DNA of 64,000 nucleotides from JAFAYN01 sp963733105 (GTDB lineage Bacteria; Gemmatimonadota; Gemmatimonadetes; Longimicrobiales; Longimicrobiaceae). The DNA is taken from contig CAVTCB010000007.1 of assembly GCA_963733105.1 (NCBI GenBank), forward strand, positions 62,001 to 126,000, given 5' to 3'. A program made the position numbers and the translations under genes. How positions within the stretch are numbered: position 1 is the first letter of the stretch; each line of letters begins with the position of its first letter. Positions 57,954 through 64,000 of this stretch are shown piece by piece. Under the pieces are notes generated by a model, which saw only the letters and a list, made by a program, of their open reading frames with translations, was not told the DNA's origin and searched no databases.

Positions 57954-59919
57954 GGAAGCGGCTCACCAGCTCGGCGAGGCGCGCCGCCTGCGCGGCCACG
58001 TCGTCCGCGGCGCGCGAGGTCTCGCGCACGGAGGCCTGCGCCGTCCGCGCCCCCTCGGCGATGGTCTCGGTGACCTGGAGGATCATCTCCCCGCCGCGCT
58101 TCTGCTCGGCGGTGGCGGCGAACACCTGCTGCGTCTGCTGGTTCATGTTCTCGGTGGCCTGCACGATCTGCTGGCTGGAGAGGCTCTGCTCGCGCGTGGC
58201 GATGCGCAGCTCCTCGGCGATGCGGCGGATGTGCTGGGTGGACTCGCGGGCCTGCCCGGCGGCGAGGATCTGCTGCTCGGCCGCCAGCGACACCTCCTCC
58301 ATCAGCTCGCGCGTGCGCCCGGCGGAGCCCACGATCTGCTCCAGCGCGCGCGACGCCTCCTCCGCCAGGCCGATCCCCTCCAGCGTGCGATCCGTCACCC
58401 CGCCGCTGGAGCGGCCGGCGCGCTCCACCTCGCCCTGGATGCCGCGCACGGTGGTGCCGATCTCCCGCGCCGACTCCACCGAGCGCTCGGCCAGGCGGCG
58501 GATCTCCTGCGCCACCACGGCGAAGCCGCGCCCGTGCTCCCCGGCGCGCGCCGCCTCGATGGCGGCGTTCAGCGCCAGGAGGTTGGTCTGGTCGGCGATG
58601 TCGCCGATGACCTCGGAGATCTGCCCCACCGACTCGCCCACCACGCCGAGCTGGCGGATCACGCCGCCCAGGGCCTCCACCTCGTCGTGGATGCGGCGCA
58701 TCCCGTGCACCACCCGCCCCACCGACTCCCCACCGCCGCGCGCGTCCCCCTCGGCGGCCAGCGCGATCTGCCGCGTCTCCTCCACGTGCCGCCCCACCTG
58801 CTGGATGGAGGCGGCCATCTCCTCGATGGTGGAGGAGGCCTCCTCCACGGCGGCGCCCAGGGTGTCCGCGCTCCCCGCGGTGTGCTCGATGGAGCGCCCC
58901 ATCTGGGCGATGGAGGCCGAGGTCTGGTCCACCGAGGCGGCGAGCGACTCGGTGCTGGCCGCCACGCGCCCGATCTGCGCGGCGATCTCCTCCATGGAGG
59001 TGGAGGTCTGCTCGGTGGCGGCCACCTGGTCGTCCACCGTCTGCGCCAGCCGCTGCGACGAGGCGGCGATCTGCTCCGACGCCGCGGCCACCTGCGCGGT
59101 GGCGGTGTTCACCCCGCCCACCGACTCGCGCAGGTCCTCCACCATCCCGTTCAGCGTCCCGGTGAGCTCCCCCACCTCGTCCCTCCCCTCCACCTCCAGC
59201 CGCCGGGTGAGGTCGCCGGAGGCCACCGTGGACGCGAAGCTCACCGCCCGCTCCAGGGGCCGCGCGATCCGCCCCGCCACCCACCCGGCGATCGCCGCGG
59301 CCACCAGGACGGCGGCGGGGGTGAGGAGGAGGAGCGTCCAGGTGATCTGCCGGTTGGCCTTCGCGATCGTGTTGCGCCGCGCCGCGGTGATCTCCGCCTG
59401 GCGCGCCTCGAAGCGGTCCAGCACCGCCCGCGCTTCGGAGATCCGCGTCCGCGCCGTCCCGGTCCGGTAGAAGGCGACGATGCTGTCCACCCCTCCCGTC
59501 CGCCGCAGGGGGACCACGCGGTCCGCCACCTCCACGCTCCACCTCCGGGTGATGTCCGCCACCGAGTCCAGGCGCTCGCGCTGCACCGCCTCCTCGTCGG
59601 ACACCAGCGCCCTCGCCCGGACGAGGGCGCTGTCCGCCCGCCCGCCGGCGGCCCGGTAGGGGGCGAGCGCCTCCTCCTGCCCGGTGAGCCCGAAGTCGCG
59701 GATGGCGGCGGCGCGGTCCATGAGCGCGAGCCCCAGGGCGTCGGCCTCGCGCTGCAGCTCCCCGGCGCGCACGAAGTCCTCGCTGGCCTTCTCGATGCGC
59801 CGCACCTGCACGAAGACCACCACGGCGATGGCCACCATGAGGAGGAGCACCGGGAAGAAGCCGGCCAGGATCTTGGTGCGGATGGGGGCGTGGCGGAACC
59901 ACTGCGGTTGGCGCGTCAT
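57946..59919 (-). CDS. Methyl-accepting chemotaxis protein
   Basis: A 657-aa transmembrane receptor. Transmembrane helices at about 17-37 and 190-210, a periplasmic four-helix-type sensor of about 150 residues, HAMP (AGRIARPLERAVSFASTVASGDLTRRL, about 212-265), and the signalling hairpin with EVIGDIADQTNLLALNAAIEAARAGEHGRGFAVVAQEIRRLAE. Ends LVSRFRV, no CheR tether. ATG at 59919 overlaps the CheW stop. Confidence 0.95.
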   Translation of the reverse strand: MTRQPQWFRHAPIRTKILAGFFPVLLLMVAIAVVVFVQVRRIEKASEDFVRAGELQREADALGLALMDRAAAIRDFGLTGQEEALAPYRAAGGRADSALVRARALVSDEEAVQRERLDSVADITRRWSVEVADRVVPLRRTGGVDSIVAFYRTGTARTRISEARAVLDRFEARQAEITAARRNTIAKANRQITWTLLLLTPAAVLVAAAIAGWVAGRIARPLERAVSFASTVASGDLTRRLEVEGRDEVGELTGTLNGMVEDLRESVGGVNTATAQVAAASEQIAASSQRLAQTVDDQVAATEQTSTSMEEIAAQIGRVAASTESLAASVDQTSASIAQMGRSIEHTAGSADTLGAAVEEASSTIEEMAASIQQVGRHVEETRQIALAAEGDARGGGESVGRVVHGMRRIHDEVEALGGVIRQLGVVGESVGQISEVIGDIADQTNLLALNAAIEAARAGEHGRGFAVVAQEIRRLAERSVESAREIGTTVRGIQGEVERAGRSSGGVTDRTLEGIGLAEEASRALEQIVGSAGRTRELMEEVSLAAEQQILAAGQARESTQHIRRIAEELRIATREQSLSSQQIVQATENMNQQTQQVFAATAEQKRGGEMILQVTETIAEGARTAQASVRETSRAADDVAAQAARLAELVSRFRV

Positions 59920-60341
59920 GCGTGGACTCCGGAGAGCACGTGGTCGATTCGCAGCAGGGTCACCAGCCGCCCGTCGGCGGGGCTCACCACCCCGGCCAGC
60001 CACCCCTCGGGGAGGGCCGCGGCCGCCTCGGGGGGCGGGGGGAGCACCAGGTCGTCGGTCTCCACCACCCCGCTCACCCGGTCCACCCGCAGCGCCAGGC
60101 GCTCCCGCCCGGCGCCCGTGGAGACGACGACGAGCCGCCCGGGGGTGGCGGCCGGGCGCCCGCCCAGCCGCGTCCCCAGGTCGAGCACGGCCAGGAGGGC
60201 GCCGCGCAGGTGCACCACCCCCACCACGTCCGGCGGGGGGAAGGGGGTGCGGGTGACGGGCGGGGGGCGGAGCACCTCGCGCACCCGCTCCATGGGGAGC
60301 CCGAACTCCGCGCGCCCCAGCCGCACGGCGACGGCGCTCAC
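59916..60341 (-). CDS. cheW: CheW-like adaptor
   Basis: A 141-aa protein, one CheW SH3-like domain: EFGLPMERVREVLRPP, VVGVVHLRGALLAVLDLGTRLGG, ALRVDRVSGVVETDD. Links receptors to CheA. GTG at 60341 overlaps the cheY stop by 4 nt. Confidence 0.93.
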   Translation of the reverse strand: MSAVAVRLGRAEFGLPMERVREVLRPPPVTRTPFPPPDVVGVVHLRGALLAVLDLGTRLGGRPAATPGRLVVVSTGAGRERLALRVDRVSGVVETDDLVLPPPPEAAAALPEGWLAGVVSPADGRLVTLLRIDHVLSGVHA

Positions 60342-60721
60342 TCCGCCCCCTCCAGCCGGGCGCGGACGGCTTCCAGGAGCTGCTCGGGGGTCCACGGCTT
60401 GGGGAGGAAGCCGTCGGCCCCGGCCGCCCGCGCGGCCTCCAGGTCGCCCGGGGCGGACTCGGTGGAGCTCACCAGCACCGGGGGCCGGGTCATCCCCAGC
60501 TCGCCCCGGAGCCGCCGCACGAACTCCAGCCCGTCCATCTGCGGCATGTTGATGTCCACGATCAGGAGGTCGAGCTCCGGGTCCTGCGCGGCCAGGTCCA
60601 GCCCCTCCACGCCGTTGGCGGCGAAGCGGAGGTCGTTCCCCGCGCCGAGCACCATCCGGTACATGCGGCACATCATGGGGCTGTCCTCCACCACCAGGAT
60701 CCGCCTGCGCTCACTCGCCAC
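60338..60721 (-). CDS. CheY-type single-domain response regulator
   Basis: A 127-aa REC domain: RRILVVEDSPMMCRMYRMVL (acidic pocket), Asp in LLIVDINMPQMDG, Thr/Ser in VLVSSTES and Lys in GFLPKPWT. Probably carries the phosphate from CheA to the motor or to the other outputs. Overlaps cheA by 11 nt. Confidence 0.94.
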   Translation of the reverse strand: MASERRRILVVEDSPMMCRMYRMVLGAGNDLRFAANGVEGLDLAAQDPELDLLIVDINMPQMDGLEFVRRLRGELGMTRPPVLVSSTESAPGDLEAARAAGADGFLPKPWTPEQLLEAVRARLEGAE

Positions 60722-62402
60722 CGCCCCCTCCGCGATACAGGTCCACGTTCAGCTCCACCATCCCCGCCGGGTCCAGCACCAGCACCACCCGCCCGTCCGG
60801 CGCCACCGTGGCGCCGGACACCCCCGCCGGGCTCCCCAGCGCGGCCGGGAGGGCGCGCACGGTGGCGGGGCGCTGGTCCAGGAGCCGGTCCGCCGCCACC
60901 GCCACCGAGCGCGCCCCGCTCCGCACCACCACCAGGAAGCGCGGCGCCCCGGCGTCCTCCCACCCGAAGATCCGCGCGGGGCGGGCCAGGGGGAGCACCT
61001 CGCCGCGGAAGCGGACCACCTCGGCGGCGCCCACCCGCTCCACCTCCCCCGCCCGCACCGCCTCCTCCACGTCGGCGGAGGGGACGGCCAGCCGCTCCCC
61101 GGCCGACTCGAAGAAGAGCGCCGGGACCAGCGCCACGGTGAGCGGGAGGCGCAGCGCGAAGCGCGTCCCCGCGCCGTCGCCGCCGTCCTCCACCTCCACG
61201 CTCCCGCGCAGCCGGGCCACCGCGCCGCGCACCGCGTCCAGCCCGATCCCCCGCCCCGAGACGGCGCTCGCCTCCTCCCGGGTGGAGAAGCCGGCGCGGA
61301 AGATCAGCTCCGCGGCCTCGGCCGGGGAGGGCTCGGCGCCCCCGGCGAGGAGCCCCGCGGCCCGGGCGCGGGCGGCGATGGCGGCGCGGTCCAGCCCCCG
61401 CCCGTCGTCCTCCACCTCGATGCGCACCCGGTCCCCCTCCTGCGCGGCGCGGAGCGCCAGCACCGCCTCGGCGGGCTTGCCGGCGCGCTCCCGCTCCCCG
61501 GGGGTCTCGATCCCGTGGTCCACGGCGTTGCGCACCAGGTGGAGGAGCGGCTCGGCCAGGGCGTCGGCGGTGGCCTTGTCCAGCTCGGTGTCCTCCCCCT
61601 CCAGCTCCACGCGCACGCGCTTCCCCTGCTCGCGGGCCAGGTCGCGCACCAGCGCCGGGAAGCGCGCCAGCACCCGCCCCACGGGGACCAGGCGCAGGTC
61701 GGTGGCGGTGCGCCGCCCGGCGTCCACGGCGGCGCCCAGCGCCTCCAGCCGGTCCAGGAGGGGGCGGCGGAGCCCGGCCGCGGCGAGCGCGTCGCGGTGG
61801 GCCGCCGCCCACGCCTCCAGCGCGTTGACCTCGGTGACCACCTCGCCGATCTCGTCCAGGAGGCGGTCCAGCTTGCGGAAGGGGACGCGCAGCGTGTCGT
61901 CGCGCAGGTCCTCCGCCCGCACCCCCGCCGGCTCCGGAGGGGGCGGGGCGGGAGCGGGGGCCGCCGTGGGCGGCGCCGCCCCCGCGGGCTCCTCGCGCAC
62001 CGGGAGCAGCGCCGCGAACGCCTCCTCCTGCTCGGGGGTCCCGGCGCGGTCCACCGCCCGGCGCAGCGCGGCGGCTCCGCGCAGGAGCTGGTCCACCTCC
62101 CCGGGGGACGGCGGCGCGCCGCGCTTGAGGACGCCCTCCACCGAGTGGACGAAGTCCTGGATGGCGCGCATCCCCAGCATCCCCGCGTTCCCCTTGAGCG
62201 TGTGCAGCCCGCGCAGGAGGACGGCGCGCTCCTCCTCCGGGACGGCCTCGCCCCGCTCCATGGCGGCGAGCGCGGCGTCCAGGCGCGCGAGCGGGTCGCG
62301 GGCCTCGTCGCGGAAGTCGTCCAGCAGCTCGGACAGGTCGAACTCGGCCAACGCTCTCTCCCAGGGTGGGCGCGCGGACGGGGCGCGTCCACCTGCTGGC
62401 AT
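60711..62402 (-). CDS. cheA: Chemotaxis histidine kinase CheA
   Basis: A 563-aa protein. HPt domain (His in LRGLHTLKGNAGMLG), P3 dimerisation and P4 kinase (LLHLVRNAVDHGIETP; EDDGRGLD; GRGIGLDAVRGAV), P5 CheW-like domain at the end. The P2 domain is short. ATG at 62402 starts with an unconserved leader; a TTG at 62351 (AEFDLSELLDDFRDE) with GGGAG upstream may be the true start. First gene of the eight-gene operon. Confidence 0.95.
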   Translation of the reverse strand: MPAGGRAPSARPPWERALAEFDLSELLDDFRDEARDPLARLDAALAAMERGEAVPEEERAVLLRGLHTLKGNAGMLGMRAIQDFVHSVEGVLKRGAPPSPGEVDQLLRGAAALRRAVDRAGTPEQEEAFAALLPVREEPAGAAPPTAAPAPAPPPPEPAGVRAEDLRDDTLRVPFRKLDRLLDEIGEVVTEVNALEAWAAAHRDALAAAGLRRPLLDRLEALGAAVDAGRRTATDLRLVPVGRVLARFPALVRDLAREQGKRVRVELEGEDTELDKATADALAEPLLHLVRNAVDHGIETPGERERAGKPAEAVLALRAAQEGDRVRIEVEDDGRGLDRAAIAARARAAGLLAGGAEPSPAEAAELIFRAGFSTREEASAVSGRGIGLDAVRGAVARLRGSVEVEDGGDGAGTRFALRLPLTVALVPALFFESAGERLAVPSADVEEAVRAGEVERVGAAEVVRFRGEVLPLARPARIFGWEDAGAPRFLVVVRSGARSVAVAADRLLDQRPATVRALPAALGSPAGVSGATVAPDGRVVLVLDPAGMVELNVDLYRGGGGGE

Positions 62403-62496
62403 ATTGGGGGCCACGCCCCGCCGCGCCCTTGTGCGGCGGCCGGCGGCGCGGGATCTTGCGACCGTTCCCTCCACGTCACCCCGGCCCCGCCCGTCC

Positions 62497-63855
62497 ATGC
62501 CGCGCATCCGCTTCCCGCACCCGCTGACGCTCCTGGTGGGCTTCATCGCCCTGGCCGCGGCGCTCTCCTGGGTGCTCCCCGCGGGGGAGTTCCAGCGCCG
62601 CGACGACCCGCTGACGGGACGCAGCGTGGTGGTCCCGGGGACGTTCCACCGGGTGGAGCCCGCGCCGGTGGGCCCGTTCGAGGCGCTGGTGGCGATCCCG
62701 AAGGGGATGGCGGAGGCGGCGGACGTGATCTTCGTGGTGTTCCTGGTGGGGGCGGCGTTCACGGTGCTGGACCGCACGGGGACGCTGCGGCGGGGGACCG
62801 ACCGGCTGGTGGGGAGGCTGGAGGGGCGGACGCTGGTGGTGATCCCGGTGGTGTGCGTGCTGGCGGCGCTGGGCGGCGTCATGATCAACATGCAGGAGGA
62901 ATTCATCGCGCTCGTCCCCGCCCTGCTGATCCTGACGCGCCGCATGGGGTTCGACCCGCTGGTGGGGGTCTCCATGACGCTGGGGTCGGCGGCGGTGGGG
63001 TCGGCGTTCTCCCCCATCAACCCCTTCCAGGTGGGGATCGCGCAGAAGCTGGCGCAGCTCCCCCTCCTCTCGGGGGCCCCGTTCCGCGTGGTCTTCCTGG
63101 TGCTGGCGCTGGCGCTCTGGATCGCGGCGACGATGCGCTACGCGGTGCGCAACCGGGTGGAGCCGGAAGCGGCGGAGGCCGGCGTGGAGCCGGAGCGCGC
63201 CGAGGAGCCGCGGGCGGGGCGGGACGCGGCGATCCTCCTCCTGGTGCTGGCGACGTTCGCGGTCTACGTGTACGGGATCCTGCGCCTGGAGTGGGCCTTC
63301 AACGAGATGGCGGGGCTGTTCTTCGCGATGGGGATCGTGGTGGGGCTGCTGGGGGGGCTGCGCCCGGGAGGGACGGTGGACGCCTACGTGGAGGGGTTCC
63401 GGGAGATGGCCTTCGCGGGGCTCCTGATCGGCTTCGCGCGCGCCATCTTCGTGGTGCTGCAGGAGGGGCGGATCGTGGACACCATCGTGCACGGCCTGGT
63501 GACGCCGATCCAGGGGCTCCCGCTGGCGCTGTCGGCGCTGGGGATGATGGGGGTGCACGCGCTGATCCACTTCCCCGTTCCCAGCGTGAGCGGCCAGGCG
63601 GTGCTGACCATGCCGGTGCTGGTCCCCGCGTCGGACCTGCTGGGGCTGTCGCGCCAGGTGACGGTGCTGGCCTACCAGTACGGCGCGGGGCTCACGGAGC
63701 TGATCGCCCCCACCAACGGCGCGCTGATGGCGATCCTGATCGCGGCGGGGGTGCGCTACGAGCGGTGGCTCCGCTTCGTGCTCCCGCTCTTCGCGGCGCT
63801 GTTCGCGCTGGGCGCGGTAGCCGTGATGGTGGGGATCGCGACGGGGCTGAGGTGA
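62497..63855 (+). CDS. YfcC-family/AitC-type transporter
   Basis: A 452-aa inner-membrane protein with about 11-12 helices. Signatures PHPLTLLVGFIALAAALSWVLPAGEFQRR, SAFSPINPFQVGIAQKLA (hairpin region) and HFPVPSVSGQAVLTMPVLVPASDLLG, and QYGAGLTELIAPTNGALMAIL are typical of the YfcC/ArcD-like ion-transporter superfamily (C4-dicarboxylate or basic amino-acid antiport). Probably moves short-chain acids or amino acids; substrate not assignable. Confidence 0.88.
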   Translation: MPRIRFPHPLTLLVGFIALAAALSWVLPAGEFQRRDDPLTGRSVVVPGTFHRVEPAPVGPFEALVAIPKGMAEAADVIFVVFLVGAAFTVLDRTGTLRRGTDRLVGRLEGRTLVVIPVVCVLAALGGVMINMQEEFIALVPALLILTRRMGFDPLVGVSMTLGSAAVGSAFSPINPFQVGIAQKLAQLPLLSGAPFRVVFLVLALALWIAATMRYAVRNRVEPEAAEAGVEPERAEEPRAGRDAAILLLVLATFAVYVYGILRLEWAFNEMAGLFFAMGIVVGLLGGLRPGGTVDAYVEGFREMAFAGLLIGFARAIFVVLQEGRIVDTIVHGLVTPIQGLPLALSALGMMGVHALIHFPVPSVSGQAVLTMPVLVPASDLLGLSRQVTVLAYQYGAGLTELIAPTNGALMAILIAAGVRYERWLRFVLPLFAALFALGAVAVMVGIATGLR

Positions 63856-63863
63856 GACGGTGC

Positions 63864-64000
63864 CTACCAGATCCGGGGTACGGCGTAGGCGTCGAGCGTG
63901 GAGTCGGCACTCACGAGCGACGCTCCCTCGACCAGTGCCTGGGCGACGAGCAGGCGGTCGAAAGGGTCGCGGTGATGGAAAGGGAGGGAGATCAGCGCCC
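63864..64000 (-). CDS. VapC-type PIN-domain toxin, partial
   Basis: The last 44 codons of a minus-strand gene: ...SLPFHHRDPFDRLLVAQALVEGASLVSADSTLDAYAVPRIW. The DPFDRLLVAQA and late Asp (SADSTLDAY) are PIN-domain RNase signatures. The start, and probably a VapB antitoxin, lie beyond the window's right end. Confidence 0.85.
   Translation of the reverse strand, partial: ALISLPFHHRDPFDRLLVAQALVEGASLVSADSTLDAYAVPRIW

Noticed and set aside
55417..60552. Very long plus-strand frame over the chemotaxis operon, and similar ones at 454-2850, 3857-7018 and 43864-47421
   Set aside because: They run antisense to genes with clear domains and motifs, have Arg/Pro/Gly-rich low-complexity translations, and arise from the high GC content.
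1..64000. tRNA, rRNA, tmRNA, RNase P or 6S genes
   Set aside because: No cloverleaf, CCA-type or conserved rRNA motif seen on either strand; not a computed scan.

Overview
Kind of organism. This is very GC-rich bacterial chromosome, densely packed, with many GTG starts and 4-bp start/stop overlaps. Gene content points to a free-living, motile, Gram-negative-type heterotroph: a Bacteroidota-style TonB-dependent receptor, a TpsB/BamA-like outer-membrane protein, many lipoproteins, two DUF2911 proteins, AIM24, FUSC and a compact chemotaxis operon. With the glycine-tailed cold-shock protein and the family of small exported proteins seen twice (18399-18983 and 48097-48543), I infer Gemmatimonadota, perhaps Longimicrobium-like. 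That is inference; there is no rRNA here. No tRNA, rRNA, CRISPR array, transposase or phage gene is visible.

Layout. 1-2 kb: a probable contractile-injection-system-type cargo protein with a YbjN-like chaperone partner. 2-4.3 kb: cysteine hydrolase, rpsU with a terminator inside its leader, Gly-rich cold-shock protein, small lipoprotein. 4.4-9.6 kb: TonB receptor, a phosphodiesterase operon, YbaK. 9.8-16.4 kb: broken aldo/keto reductase, NUDIX, outer-membrane barrel protein, then an Rrf2 regulator-CarboxypepD-Old Yellow Enzyme cluster carrying three copies of one inverted repeat. 16.4-24.4 kb: ABC exporter, small exported proteins, 2H phosphoesterase, ArsR-SRPBCC fusion with two identical operators, ECF42-type sigma factor with its DGPF partner, GNAT-VOC fusion, pentapeptide protein. 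24.4-33.4 kb: frameshifted M28 peptidase, FUSC protein, YpfJ-type protease, DinB protein, DUF2339 protein. 33.3-36 kb: exported LanC-like lipoprotein with an M23-type lipoprotein. 36-40 kb: VOC, Ni/Co transporter, CDGSH protein, then a leaderless cysteine-containing short ORF and terminator in front of a sulfurtransferase, and AIM24. 40-49 kb: orphan HicB-like protein, alpha/beta hydrolase, DUF2911 proteins, S9 peptidase fused to a SUMF1-like domain. 49-52.4 kb: two-component pair and degenerate HD-GYP protein. 52.7-62.4 kb: an eight-gene chemotaxis operon (cheA-cheY-cheW-MCP-HEAT-cheR-cheB-hybrid kinase). 62.5 kb to end: YfcC-type transporter and a partial VapC-type toxin.

Main novelty. Seven copies (six intact, about 125-131 bp, one truncated) of an intergenic repeat fold into a closed multi-hairpin structure. 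Its apical stem differs in sequence between copies but keeps base pairing through compensatory changes. Most copies sit at gene 3' ends, and most intact copies carry an extra GC-rich hairpin on the 5' flank. Second best are the leaderless Cys-leader peptide plus attenuator before the sulfurtransferase, and the three-site Rrf2 operator set.

Sequence-quality caution. Three otherwise well-conserved genes (aldo/keto reductase, M28 peptidase, hybrid kinase) carry in total five apparent +1 insertions, each explainable as one extra G or C. These may be assembly errors rather than real mutations.
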